This document shows positions 23,190 to 32,520 of a DNA stretch of 64,000 bases, in pieces. Positions within the stretch are counted from its first letter, which is position 1; every line of letters begins with the position of its first letter. The stretch spans positions 62,001 to 126,000 of the forward strand of contig CAYSYA010000002.1 in NCBI GenBank assembly GCA_964435285.1, in the 5' to 3' direction. Below the pieces are notes generated by a model. That model saw only the letters and a list, made by a program, of their open reading frames with translations, ran no database searches and was not told the origin of the DNA. A program made the position numbers and the translations under genes. Source of the DNA: GCA-2718035 sp964435285 (GTDB lineage: Bacteria; Bacteroidota; Bacteroidia; Flavobacteriales; TMED113).

Positions 23190-23197
23190 CAAAGCTA
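23190..23197 (-). promoter_or_regulatory. -7 box TAGCTTTG for the outer membrane protein gene
   Basis: Minus strand TAnnTTTG match, 27 bases before the ATG. A TTTG at 23213-23216 lies 15 bases further upstream, somewhat close for a -33 box. Long T-runs interrupted by single A (23221-23249 on plus) lie beyond and could act as an upstream element. Confidence 0.5.
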
Positions 23198-23299
23198 ATA
23201 AAAAAATCTTACCAAATAAGTTTTTTTTATTTTTTTTTATTTTTTTTTAGATGTGCTAACCATATAAATTGGATATTAAAACCTTCAAAAAAAATTACA

Positions 23300-24760
23300 T
23301 CAGAACCTTTTTTCATCAAATCTGTTAATAAAACCATCTAAAATACGTGATTCGTTATTAATTAAACTTTTAGGTGTATATATAGCTTGTGGTAATGATA
23401 AGAATGAAATATTTTTTATTTCATTGTCTTCGAAATTGATTGAAATACTACTGCACAAAATATCATTTACTCCACTAATTCTTTCTTTCAAATCAGTCTC
23501 AAAGTACTTTAACTCAGTATTTCCTTGTAAAGTAATTTTGTGAAGATTACCCTCTTTAAAATTTCCAAATAATTTTTTTCCTTTTATTTGATCAAAATAA
23601 TCATCAATTTTTTTGGAAGTAATGAAGCTGTTATTAGGAATATAAATGCTATCTAGAGTTTCATTTTTTGTAAAAAGGAAAATAGTATCGCCACTTATTT
23701 GACTTTTTTTTGTCCAAAGTACAGGGTTTTCCATCAAACAAATAGTTTCTGCTTTGAAATTAAATATGGAATTTTTGCATTTTCCTTGAATTGAATCACT
23801 TGTTATGTATGTTTTGTTGATTACATATAATAAAGAGTCATTATCATTTAGTTTCATTATCTCACCCTCAACTATTATTTCTGAACTATTTTCAGATTTA
23901 AATTTTATTTTTGGTTTACCTGTAAATTCAGAAGTTCCATTAAACTCATTAAATGTTTCACAAAATATTTGTATGTTATTCTCTTGTTCTATTTCAATAT
24001 TACCAAACAAACTTGTTTTTTTATCATTATTATAAAAAATACTATCACAGTTAATGACTCTTTGTTCAGTTTTAATAAATCCATTTCCCCACACACTTAA
24101 ATTTTCTTCTTTTTTATCATAAACACCCAAGTTTCCCATAATAAACATATTATCAGAAGATATTTTGGATCTACTATTTAAGAATATAATTTCATTTTTA
24201 TTATCTATATCTAAATTATCTGATTCAATTATATACTTACTCGTTTTCATATTCACATTTTCACTAAATTGTCCAAATTCATCTTTTGTGTGAAATTTGC
24301 CTATTTTACTTATTATGGTATTATAATTGTCAGTTAGTTTTCCTCCATTGTTGTAATAAACTATTTTTTTATCAGGATTATAGCTTAAATAATCTGTTGT
24401 GATTTTATTTTTATTTTTAGTGAAAACAACTTTTTGAGAAAAATTAATTAAAGTATCATTTTTCAAAAATTCAATTTTTTTTGATTCAATTTTTGAACCT
24501 TTATTATCTAATATTATAGAACTCTTTACACTATTGACTTTAACGTATTTTCCATCTTTTGAAATATATATTGTATCACAGTATAATTTATGCTTCTTAA
24601 ATTGAGCAATTACATCACCACAAAACATGTCAAATTCGGTATTATTTATTTTGATGTTTTGCAAAAAATTAGATTGAAGAATATTTATTTCTTTTTGGGA
24701 AAATGAATTGAAAAACAAAAGTATGAATACAAAAAAAATATCGTGTTTTTTTTTGAACAT
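23300..24760 (-). CDS. OstA/LptA-like periplasmic protein
   Basis: 486 aa. Signal peptide 1-21 (FFVFILLFFNSFSQ). The rest is a long run of short beta repeats of the OstA/LptA jellyroll type (VKVNSVKSSIILDNKGSKIESKKIEFLKND, VVFTKNKNKITTDYLSYNPDKKIVYY, YIIESDNLDIDNKNEIIFLNSRSKISSDN, and more), as expected for the bridge that carries LPS across the periplasm. It is much longer than E. coli LptA (about 185 aa), as is normal for the Bacteroidota OstA-like family. Last gene of the minus-strand unit fahA-rel-Fur-purA-ostA, 3 bases after purA. Together with LptD and LptF/G in this window it fits LPS export. Confidence 0.75.
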   Translation of the reverse strand: MFKKKHDIFFVFILLFFNSFSQKEINILQSNFLQNIKINNTEFDMFCGDVIAQFKKHKLYCDTIYISKDGKYVKVNSVKSSIILDNKGSKIESKKIEFLKNDTLINFSQKVVFTKNKNKITTDYLSYNPDKKIVYYNNGGKLTDNYNTIISKIGKFHTKDEFGQFSENVNMKTSKYIIESDNLDIDNKNEIIFLNSRSKISSDNMFIMGNLGVYDKKEENLSVWGNGFIKTEQRVINCDSIFYNNDKKTSLFGNIEIEQENNIQIFCETFNEFNGTSEFTGKPKIKFKSENSSEIIVEGEIMKLNDNDSLLYVINKTYITSDSIQGKCKNSIFNFKAETICLMENPVLWTKKSQISGDTIFLFTKNETLDSIYIPNNSFITSKKIDDYFDQIKGKKLFGNFKEGNLHKITLQGNTELKYFETDLKERISGVNDILCSSISINFEDNEIKNISFLSLPQAIYTPKSLINNESRILDGFINRFDEKRF

Positions 24761-24763
24761 TGT

Positions 24764-26029
24764 TTATCTGTATATGGTTTCCTTTCTATCTGGTCCAACA
24801 GAGATAATTTTTATTGGAATATTAATTTCTTTTTCTAAGTATTTTATATAATTTTTTAAATTAAATGGAAGATTTTCGAATCTGGAAATTTTTGTTATAT
24901 CTTTTTTCCAGCCTTTAAATTCTTTGTAAATTGGTTTTATTCCTTTTGGGTCCAAATCATAAGGGAGGTGATTAATTTTTTCTCCAAAGTAATCATAATG
25001 GGTACAAACCTTTATTTTTTCTAAATTAGATAACACATCAATTTTTGTAATAACTAGTTCAGTAATTCCATTAATCATAGTTGCATATTTTAAAGCTGGA
25101 AGATCTAACCAGCCACACCTTCTTGACCTTCCAGTTGTGGAGCCAAATTCATGACCAATTTTTTGTATTTCTTTTCCTATATTATCATGTAATTCAGTTG
25201 TGAAAGGTCCTGACCCAACTCTGGTGCAATAAGCTTTGAAAATGCCTATAACTTTTTTTATTTTGTTAGGAGGAATCCCTAATCCTGTACATGCTCCTGC
25301 AGCAACTGTATTTGAAGATGTTACATATGGGTAGCTTCCGTAATCAATGTCTAATAATGTTCCTTGAGCTCCTTCTGCAAGAATCCTTTTTATTTCTTTA
25401 TTATTGACGAAATATTCACCATCAACTATGTTTAATTTTTTTAATTCTTTAGCGCATTTTAACCAAATTTTTTCATCTTCTAATTGGTTAGGGGCCTTAT
25501 AATTATAAAGTTTTAACAAAATTTCGTTGTGTTTTTTTGTCAATGTCTTAAATTTTTTAATAAAGTTTTTAGATTCAATATCACCTACTCTTAATCCATT
25601 TCTGCCAGTTTTATCCATATAGGTAGGGCCGATTCCTTTGAGGGTTGATCCAACTTTTTTCTTTCCTTTAGCAAGTTCAGATGCTGCATCTAAATATCTG
25701 TGAGTAGGTAAAATTAAATGAGCTTTTCTTGAAATAAAAAGATTGTTTTTGTAGAGAATTTTATTTTTTTTTAATTTTTTAAGTTCATTAAAAAAAATAA
25801 TTGGATCAATAACAACACCATTTCCAATTAAATTTTTTGTTTTTTTTTGAAAAATTCCAGATGGAATTGTGTGTAAAACGTTAGTTAATCCATTAAATTT
25901 TATTGTATGTCCAGCATTAGGTCCACCTTGAAACCTCCCAATTAAATTATATTTTTTACCTAAATAATCAACAATCTTTCCCTTTCCTTCATCCCCCCAC
26001 TGTAATCCTAATAGTATATCTACTTTCAT
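24764..26029 (-). CDS. purA: Adenylosuccinate synthase
   Basis: GTP-dependent first step from IMP to AMP. 421 aa. Starts MKVDILLGLQWGDEGKGKIVDYLG, with the P-loop-like GDEGKGK at 12-18 and catalytic Asp; QGGPNAGHTI, GIGPTYMDKTGRNGLRVGD, TSSNTVAAGACTGLGIPP, GSTTGRSRRCGWLDLPALKYA and VITKIDVLSNLEKIKVC follow in the family order. I chose the ATG at 26029, one base after the regulator stop; a GTG at 26044 would overlap that gene and add five residues. Part of an operon with rel and the Fur-family gene. Confidence 0.97.
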   Translation of the reverse strand: MKVDILLGLQWGDEGKGKIVDYLGKKYNLIGRFQGGPNAGHTIKFNGLTNVLHTIPSGIFQKKTKNLIGNGVVIDPIIFFNELKKLKKNKILYKNNLFISRKAHLILPTHRYLDAASELAKGKKKVGSTLKGIGPTYMDKTGRNGLRVGDIESKNFIKKFKTLTKKHNEILLKLYNYKAPNQLEDEKIWLKCAKELKKLNIVDGEYFVNNKEIKRILAEGAQGTLLDIDYGSYPYVTSSNTVAAGACTGLGIPPNKIKKVIGIFKAYCTRVGSGPFTTELHDNIGKEIQKIGHEFGSTTGRSRRCGWLDLPALKYATMINGITELVITKIDVLSNLEKIKVCTHYDYFGEKINHLPYDLDPKGIKPIYKEFKGWKKDITKISRFENLPFNLKNYIKYLEKEINIPIKIISVGPDRKETIYR

Positions 26030-26030
26030 T

Positions 26031-26477
26031 TTATTTATTTTCACAATTATTATTTAAGCAATGACCATAAAAATTCAAAGAGTGTTTTGATATTTTAAAA
26101 TTTAAAATTTCTTCAGCAGATTTCATAATTTTTTGTAACCTTGGATCGCAGAATTCTTGAATTTTATTACAGTTAACACAAATTAAATGATTGTGTTGTT
26201 TTTTATTTAAAGTCTTTTCGTATAAAACTCTGCTATCAAATGAATGCTTGGTAATTAAGTCTAGTTTCTGAAACAGTTCTATTGCATTGTAAATAGTTGC
26301 TTTGCTTATTTTATTTTTTTTTGAAATTTTTTTAAATAGTTCTTCTATATCAAAATGCGTATTTAGTTTATATATCTCTTCTAATATAATATTTCTTTCT
26401 GGTGTTTTTCTGAGCTTTTGTTTTTCTAAATAGTTATTTAATATATCAATTGGACTTCTATTTTCTTTATTTATCAT
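26031..26477 (-). CDS. Fur-family metal/peroxide-responsive regulator
   Basis: 148 aa DNA-binding repressor of the Fur/PerR/Zur superfamily. N-terminal winged helix (LRKTPERNIILEEIYKLNTHFDIEELFKKISKKNKISKATIYNAIELF), then dimerisation domain with HNHLICVNCNKIQEF (metal-site histidines and the first CxxC) and the terminal HCLNNNCENK (second cysteine pair) for structural zinc. Which metal or signal it senses cannot be told. It lies between rel and purA with 40 bases and 1 base, so it is cotranscribed with stringent response and purine genes. Confidence 0.9.
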   Translation of the reverse strand: MINKENRSPIDILNNYLEKQKLRKTPERNIILEEIYKLNTHFDIEELFKKISKKNKISKATIYNAIELFQKLDLITKHSFDSRVLYEKTLNKKQHNHLICVNCNKIQEFCDPRLQKIMKSAEEILNFKISKHSLNFYGHCLNNNCENK

Positions 26478-26517
26478 TTCTTGAAAAAATTACTTTAACA
26501 ATTTATTAACTATTTTT

Positions 26518-28731
26518 TTATGATTTTAATTTTCTTTCAACTTTTTTTACCCCATCAATTTTCTTTAACCTTTCAATTAATTTCTTAATGTGTATTTTAT
26601 TTTTTACCATAATATCCACTTTGCCAGAAAAATAACCATCTGTACTTTTGAAATTGATTGATTCCATTTCTACAGACATATCATTTGAAATTATTTTAGT
26701 TATCTGATTAACAATACCTGTGGAATCTATACCTTTAATTTCTATAATTGCAGAAAAATCTAAATCCTCAATATTAATCCAATGTGCCTCAATTGTCCTG
26801 TAGTTAAAATTTGTTTTTAATCTTATCGAATTAGGACAATTATATGAGTGTACTTTTATTCCATCTTCAATTGTGATAAATCCAAAGACATCGTCTCCAG
26901 GAATGGGATTGCAGCAAGAGGCAATTTTATATTCTAATTCATCTTTTCCATCTCCAAATCTTAATATTTTTTTATTTTTTTTAGCGACTTTGAGAAATTC
27001 TTTATTTTCCCCTTGATTTTTTCTTCTTGTTAACTTTGATCTAAGATATGTATACCAGCTTTCTCTACTTTCAATATATTTTTTTAAGTCTGGGTTATTA
27101 ATATTACCTGTGCCAATTTTAAAGAATAATTCCTGACTATCTTGTAATTTAAAAAAAGCTTGAAGTTCATTGATTCTTTTTTCTGAAAAAGGAATTTTCA
27201 AGTGTTTTAATTTTCGTTTTAAAATTTCTTTACCTTCTTCAGCTATAATTTTTTTTCCTTCATTTAAAGAGCTTTTTATTTTATTTTTTGCTTTAGATGT
27301 AATTACAAAATCTAACCAACTTTCTTTTGGTCTTTGTTTTTCAGAAGATATAATTTCTATTTGATCGCCACTTTTTAATTTGTGGCTTATAGGAACTAAT
27401 TTTCCGTTAACTTTAGTACCTAAACATCTTTTTCCAAGATCGGTATGGATACTAAAAGCAAAATCTAGAGCTGTAGAATTTTTAGGAAGTGTTACAAGCT
27501 CTCCATTGGGGGTAAATACAAATATTTCTTTTGAATAAAGATTTAGTTTAAACTCATTTAAAAAATCTACGGCATTTTCTTCAGGACTCTCTAATAAGTC
27601 TCTAATATTATTTATCCATTTATTTAAATTATCAGGTTTTTTTGAGTTTTTATTATTTTTTTTATAAATCCAATGAGCAGCAAGTCCTTTTTCAGCAATT
27701 TGGTCCATTCTTTCACTTCTTATTTGCACTTCAACCCAATGTCCATCCGGACCCATTACTGTGGTGTGTAGTGATTCATAACCATTAGTTTTTGGTGTTG
27801 AAATCCAGTCTCTCAATCTGTCTGGATTTGGTTTATAAAAATCTGTAACTATTGAGTATATTTTCCAACAGTCAGATTTTTCATCAGACTCTTTAGAATT
27901 TGTTATAATTCTTATTGCAAATTTATCAAATACTTCCTCAAAATTAATTTCTTGTTTAGCCATTTTTTTTCTTATTGAAAAAATAGATTTTGGCCTTCCC
28001 TTAATTGATACTTTAAATCCTTCTTTTTTTACATTTAATTTTATTGGTTTTAAAAATTTTTTAATATAATTTTCTCTTTCAACTTTAGTTTCATTTAATT
28101 TTTTTGATATTTCAAAATATTTTTCAGGTTCTGTATATTTTAATGATAAATCTTCAAGTTCAGTTTTGATTGAATATAATCCTAATCTATGAGCTAATGG
28201 AGCATATATGTAAAGAGTTTCAGAAGCAATTTTTTTTCTTTTACTATTTTTTAGAGAACCTAAGGTTCTCATGTTATCCAATCTGTCAGCTAATTTTATT
28301 AAAATAACATTTACATCGTCTGATAATGTCAATAACATTTTTCTAAAATTTTCAGCTTGTATAGAGCTTGCGCTATCAATCACCTCAGATATTTTTGTTA
28401 GTCCATCAATTATATTTGATACTTTTTTCCCAAATTTTTTCTCAATTTCATTCAATTTTATTTCACTGTCTTCAACAACATCATGTAATAATGCGCATGT
28501 TATAGCTAATTTTCCTAGGCCAATTTCTTTTGCAACAATTTTAGCAACAGATAGAGGATGAAAAATATATGCTTCTCCTGATTTTCTTTTTACGTTTTTA
28601 TGGGCTGTATATGCTAAATCAAAAGCTTTTTTTATATCTTTTTTTTCTTCATTATTGATTTTTGTCCCCAAAGACCTGATAAGAGATTTATACTTAGTTA
28701 ATATTTCTGTAGGGATTAATTTTTCAGACAT
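26518..28731 (-). CDS. rel: Bifunctional (p)ppGpp synthetase/hydrolase
   Basis: Makes and degrades the stringent response alarmone. 737 aa, full Rel/SpoT architecture: HD hydrolase (about 30-190) with HPLSVAKIVA, LLHDVVEDSE (HDxxED intact) and LADRLDNMRTL; synthetase (about 230-350) with FDKFAIRIIT, GYESLHTTVMGPDGHWVEVQIRSERMDQIAEKGLAAHW; TGS (about 400-465, FVFTPNGELVTLPKNSTALDFAFSIH); helical/zinc-finger region with SCCNPIPGDDVFGFIT; and ACT at the C-terminus (IVNQITKIISND). Both activities look intact, consistent with a single long Rel. Two bases after fahA and upstream of the Fur-family gene. Confidence 0.95.
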   Translation of the reverse strand: MSEKLIPTEILTKYKSLIRSLGTKINNEEKKDIKKAFDLAYTAHKNVKRKSGEAYIFHPLSVAKIVAKEIGLGKLAITCALLHDVVEDSEIKLNEIEKKFGKKVSNIIDGLTKISEVIDSASSIQAENFRKMLLTLSDDVNVILIKLADRLDNMRTLGSLKNSKRKKIASETLYIYAPLAHRLGLYSIKTELEDLSLKYTEPEKYFEISKKLNETKVERENYIKKFLKPIKLNVKKEGFKVSIKGRPKSIFSIRKKMAKQEINFEEVFDKFAIRIITNSKESDEKSDCWKIYSIVTDFYKPNPDRLRDWISTPKTNGYESLHTTVMGPDGHWVEVQIRSERMDQIAEKGLAAHWIYKKNNKNSKKPDNLNKWINNIRDLLESPEENAVDFLNEFKLNLYSKEIFVFTPNGELVTLPKNSTALDFAFSIHTDLGKRCLGTKVNGKLVPISHKLKSGDQIEIISSEKQRPKESWLDFVITSKAKNKIKSSLNEGKKIIAEEGKEILKRKLKHLKIPFSEKRINELQAFFKLQDSQELFFKIGTGNINNPDLKKYIESRESWYTYLRSKLTRRKNQGENKEFLKVAKKNKKILRFGDGKDELEYKIASCCNPIPGDDVFGFITIEDGIKVHSYNCPNSIRLKTNFNYRTIEAHWINIEDLDFSAIIEIKGIDSTGIVNQITKIISNDMSVEMESINFKSTDGYFSGKVDIMVKNKIHIKKLIERLKKIDGVKKVERKLKS

Positions 28732-28733
28732 TT

Positions 28734-29996
28734 TTATTTTACTATAGTATTTGATAATTCACCAAACCCAATCCGTAAATTTTCCTTTAACCCATATCCT
28801 CTCATAATGACAGTATCACCGTTTTCTAGAAATTTTCTTTTTTCTCCATTTTCTAAAGTAATACTTTTAGACCCTGCCCACGATAATTCAAGCATGGAGC
28901 CAAATTCATTTTTTTCTGGTCCAGAAATAGTTCCTGATGCAAGTAAATCTCCCGCTTTAATGTTGCAACCATTAACAGTATGATGGGCTAGCTGTTGAGC
29001 CATATTCCAGTACATATATTTGAAGTTTGATTTAGTTACTAGAGAGGGTTTTGATTTTTGAGATTTAATAAGTACCTCAAGATTTATGTCAAAGTTTTTT
29101 TTGCCTTCAAATTTTAAATATTTCTGAACTTCTGGAATTTGTTTTTCACCAGAAACTCTGAATGGTTCAAGAGCATCAAGTGTAACAATCCATGGTGAAA
29201 TGCTTGAATTAAAACTTTTCCCAAGGAATGGACCTAATGGTACATATTCCCATTTTTGAATGTCTCTAGCTGACCAGTCATTAAAAAGACATAATCCAAA
29301 AATATAGTCTTCTGCATTTTCGATTTTTATATTTTCTCCTAATTCATTTCCTTTTCCAGTAATAAATCCCATTTCTAATTCAAAATCTAATAATTTTGAA
29401 TCTGAAAATATTGGGTTACTTTCACCTTTTGGAAGAATTTGTCCTTTGGGTCTTTTTACATTTGTTCCTGAAATTACTATTGAAGAAGACCTTCCATGAT
29501 ACCCCACCGGAATATGTAACCAATTAGGAAGTAGAGCATTTTCCGGATCTCTAAACATTTTTCCAACATTAGTAGCGTGGTCTTTACTGGAATAGAAGTC
29601 TGTATAATCTCCAATTTTCACTGGCATTACCATTTCAACATCTTTATTTTGAAATAATATACTTTTATCAATAAATTCTTTTTTTAATATCCTATTTTCA
29701 ATATCAAATAAATCCCCAATTTTATTCCTTACAGACCTCCAAGAATCTTTTTTTTGTTCCAAAAAATTATTTAAATTTTTCCCCTGAAAAGTTTGATTTT
29801 TTAGAACAATATCATTAAAGTAGCCATATTTTTCTAAATTCTTAAGGCTAATCAAAGTATCGCCAATTATTGATCCTGTATGAAATTCATTATTTCTTGT
29901 TTTAAATACACCGAAAGGAATATTTTGAATGGGAAAATCACAATTTTTATCATATTTAATCCAGGATTTTCTTTTTATATTGTTTGCTGATATCAT
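28734..29996 (-). CDS. fahA: Fumarylacetoacetase
   Basis: Last step of tyrosine degradation: splits fumarylacetoacetate to fumarate and acetoacetate. 420 aa, the size of the full-length enzyme with N-terminal SH3-like domain (about 1-115) and C-terminal catalytic domain. Motifs: DFYSSKDHATNVGKMFR (metal Asp and catalytic His), PVGYHGRSSSIVISGT, LDFELEMGFITGKGNELG, LFNDWSARDIQKWEYVPLGPFLGKSF and LASGTISGPEKNEFGSMLELSW. It is the first gene of the minus-strand operon and divergent from glyA by 57 bases. The rest of the tyrosine pathway (hmgA, hppD) is not in the window. Confidence 0.95.
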   Translation of the reverse strand: MISANNIKRKSWIKYDKNCDFPIQNIPFGVFKTRNNEFHTGSIIGDTLISLKNLEKYGYFNDIVLKNQTFQGKNLNNFLEQKKDSWRSVRNKIGDLFDIENRILKKEFIDKSILFQNKDVEMVMPVKIGDYTDFYSSKDHATNVGKMFRDPENALLPNWLHIPVGYHGRSSSIVISGTNVKRPKGQILPKGESNPIFSDSKLLDFELEMGFITGKGNELGENIKIENAEDYIFGLCLFNDWSARDIQKWEYVPLGPFLGKSFNSSISPWIVTLDALEPFRVSGEKQIPEVQKYLKFEGKKNFDINLEVLIKSQKSKPSLVTKSNFKYMYWNMAQQLAHHTVNGCNIKAGDLLASGTISGPEKNEFGSMLELSWAGSKSITLENGEKRKFLENGDTVIMRGYGLKENLRIGFGELSNTIVK

Positions 29997-30053
29997 AAGT
30001 TGATTTTTTGAAAATAAATAATATCTTTAAATATATAATTTAAAACATTTATT

Positions 30054-31328
30054 GTGAACAAAGACGATATAATTTTTTCATTAATTGAAAAAGAAAATAA
30101 AAGACAAATTAATGGTATTGAATTAATTGCTTCTGAAAATTATGTAAGTGATCAAGTATTAAAAGTTGCAGGATCATGTTTAACTAATAAATATGCTGAG
30201 GGTTACCCTAAAAAAAGATATTACGGTGGATGTAAATATGTAGATGAAATTGAACAATTGGCAATTAATAGGGCAAAAAAGATATTTGATGTTGATTATG
30301 TTAATGTTCAACCACATTCTGGTTCTCAAGCTAATTTAGCAGTTTTTATGGCCTGTTTGAAACCTGGAGATCAAATACTTGGTTTTGATTTATCTCATGG
30401 AGGACATTTGACACATGGATCTCCAGTTAATTTTTCTGGTAAGTTATACAAAACATCTTTTTATGGAGTATCTAAAGATACTGGATTAATTGATTATGAA
30501 TCCATGGAGAAAACTGCTCTTGAAAAAAAACCTAAAATGATTATTTGTGGAGCATCTGCATACTCAAGGGACTGGGATTATTCAAGATTTAGAAAAGTAG
30601 CAAATGAAATTGGAGCAATATTATTAGCTGATATTTCTCATCCTGCCGGTTTAATTTCTAAGGGGTTACTAAATAATCCCTTTGATTATTGTCATATTGT
30701 TACATCTACAACTCATAAGACTCTAAGAGGTCCAAGAGGAGGAATAATTATGATTGGCAATGATTTTGAAAATCCATTTGGTGAAACCACTAAAAAAGGA
30801 GAATTAAAAAAAATGTCAACTTTAATCAATTCAGCTGTTTTTCCTGGTTGTCAAGGTGGTCCACTAGAACACTTGATAGGAGCTAAAGCGGTCGCTTTTT
30901 CTGAAATAATGGATGAAAGTTTTTTAGACTATGTCAATCAAGTGAAAAAAAATGCATTTGTTATGGCAGAATCATTAACTTCATTGGGTTATGATATAAT
31001 TTCTTCTGGAACAGATAATCATTGCATTTTAATTGATTTAAGATCAAAAGGTATTACAGGTAAAGATGCTGAATATGCTCTTGGTCTAGCCGATATTACT
31101 GTAAACAAAAATATGGTGCCATTTGACGACAAATCTCCTTTTGTCACATCAGGAATCAGAATTGGAACACCTGCAATTACAACTAGGGGAGTGAAGGAAA
31201 ATGAAGTTAAAAAAATTGTTGAATTTATTGATAAAGCAATTTTTAATTATCAAAATAATAATAAAATGGTAGGACTTTGTGATGAAATAAATAAAATGAT
31301 GTCACAATATCCTATTTTTGCATACTAA
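30054..31328 (+). CDS. glyA: Serine hydroxymethyltransferase
   Basis: PLP enzyme that interconverts serine and glycine and charges tetrahydrofolate with a one-carbon unit. 424 aa. Starts at GTG 30054 (NKDDIIFSLIEKENKRQ); in-frame ATG is not available before the conserved IELIASENYVS. Motifs: NKYAEGYPKKRYYGGCKYVDEIE, VNVQPHSGSQANLAVF, DISHPAGLI, the PLP lysine in TSTTHKTLRGPRGGII, and PFVTSGIRIGTPAITTRG. First gene of a plus-strand run, 9 bases before ychF. Confidence 0.96.
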   Translation: MNKDDIIFSLIEKENKRQINGIELIASENYVSDQVLKVAGSCLTNKYAEGYPKKRYYGGCKYVDEIEQLAINRAKKIFDVDYVNVQPHSGSQANLAVFMACLKPGDQILGFDLSHGGHLTHGSPVNFSGKLYKTSFYGVSKDTGLIDYESMEKTALEKKPKMIICGASAYSRDWDYSRFRKVANEIGAILLADISHPAGLISKGLLNNPFDYCHIVTSTTHKTLRGPRGGIIMIGNDFENPFGETTKKGELKKMSTLINSAVFPGCQGGPLEHLIGAKAVAFSEIMDESFLDYVNQVKKNAFVMAESLTSLGYDIISSGTDNHCILIDLRSKGITGKDAEYALGLADITVNKNMVPFDDKSPFVTSGIRIGTPAITTRGVKENEVKKIVEFIDKAIFNYQNNNKMVGLCDEINKMMSQYPIFAY

Positions 31329-31337
31329 ATTATAAAT

Positions 31338-32420
31338 ATGAAATGTGGAATTGTAGGATTACCTAATGTAGGCAAGTCAACTTTATTCAATTGTTTATCA
31401 AGGTCAAAAGCTTTAGCTGCAAACTATCCTTTTGCGACTATTGACCCAAATGTTGGTATAATACCTGTTCCTGATTCTAGATTAAATCAATTATCAGAAT
31501 TATTTAAACCCCAAAATACTTTTCCTGCCACAGTAGAAATTGTTGACATTGCTGGGCTAGTAAAAGGAGCTAGTAAAGGAGAAGGGTTAGGGAATAAATT
31601 TTTGTCGAACATAAAAGAAACAAATGCAATTATGCATGTATTAAGATGTTTCGATGATGATAATATTACTCACGTAGATGGTTCTGTAAACCCAATTAGA
31701 GACAAAGAAATAATTGATTATGAACTCATGGTAAAAGACATTGAGATTATTGAAAAAAAAATTAATAGTTTATCAAGATTAGCTAATATCGGAGATAAAA
31801 CTGCAGTAAATCAAGTTGATATTTTAAATAATTATAAAGATAAATTATCACAAGGTTATCCTGCTAGATCTGTTAGTTTTGATAACGATGACTTTATTAA
31901 TGAATTACATTTATTGACAAAAAAGCCAGTTCTTTATGTATGTAATGTAGATCAAAATTCACTAAACGGAAATGACTACACAGAATCTGTCTCAGATAAA
32001 ATTAAGAATGAAGATTCAAATATGATTATTATTGCAGCAGGTATTGAATCTGAAATTAATGAATTAGATAATATTCAAGACAGAAATGATTTTTTAAATG
32101 ACATAGGTTTAAATGAACCAGGTGTAAATAAAATTATTAGGTCTGTATATTCTTTGTTGGGGCTTCAAACTTTTTTTACTGCAGGAGAAAAAGAAGTTAA
32201 GGCGTGGACTATCAAAGAAGGATCACTTGCTCCCAAAGCTGCTGGAAAAATCCACTCAGATTTTGAAAAAGGATTCATAAGAGCTGAGGTTATCGCATTC
32301 GATGATATGATTAAGTTTGGAAGTGAGTTAACTTGTCGAGAAAATGGTAAAATTTTTATAGAAGGGAAAAATTATTTAGTGAAAGATGGTGATATAATAC
32401 ATTTTAGATTTAATATATAG
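31338..32420 (+). CDS. ychF: Redox-regulated ATPase/GTPase YchF (OLA1 family)
   Basis: Obg-like P-loop NTPase that binds ribosomes and prefers ATP. 360 aa. Walker A GLPNVGKST at 7-15, switch I ANYPFATIDPNVGII, G3 DIAGLVKGASKGEGLGNKFL, the altered G4 CNVDQ (family NxxE), and a C-terminal TGS-like domain with LGLQTFFTAGEKEVKAWTIKEGSLAPKAAGKIHSDFEKGFIRAEVI. Normal length. Follows glyA by 9 bases; the gap to parE is 100 bases. Confidence 0.96.
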   Translation: MKCGIVGLPNVGKSTLFNCLSRSKALAANYPFATIDPNVGIIPVPDSRLNQLSELFKPQNTFPATVEIVDIAGLVKGASKGEGLGNKFLSNIKETNAIMHVLRCFDDDNITHVDGSVNPIRDKEIIDYELMVKDIEIIEKKINSLSRLANIGDKTAVNQVDILNNYKDKLSQGYPARSVSFDNDDFINELHLLTKKPVLYVCNVDQNSLNGNDYTESVSDKIKNEDSNMIIIAAGIESEINELDNIQDRNDFLNDIGLNEPGVNKIIRSVYSLLGLQTFFTAGEKEVKAWTIKEGSLAPKAAGKIHSDFEKGFIRAEVIAFDDMIKFGSELTCRENGKIFIEGKNYLVKDGDIIHFRFNI

Positions 32421-32520
32421 TTATAAGGTTTTAATTATTGTTAATAAGTTCTTATCATTTTAATCTTTAATTATTCTTTTTTTATAGTTTGATTATTATT
32501 TTTAGTATCGTTTATTTTTT

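Noticed and set aside
23220..23250. Long T-runs split by single A upstream of the outer membrane protein gene, as a terminator
   Set aside because: No hairpin precedes it on either strand; it is more likely a low-complexity upstream element.
26030..26044. GTG start for purA five codons upstream
   Set aside because: Would overlap the Fur-family gene and add KINK residues; the ATG at 26029 gives the normal family start.
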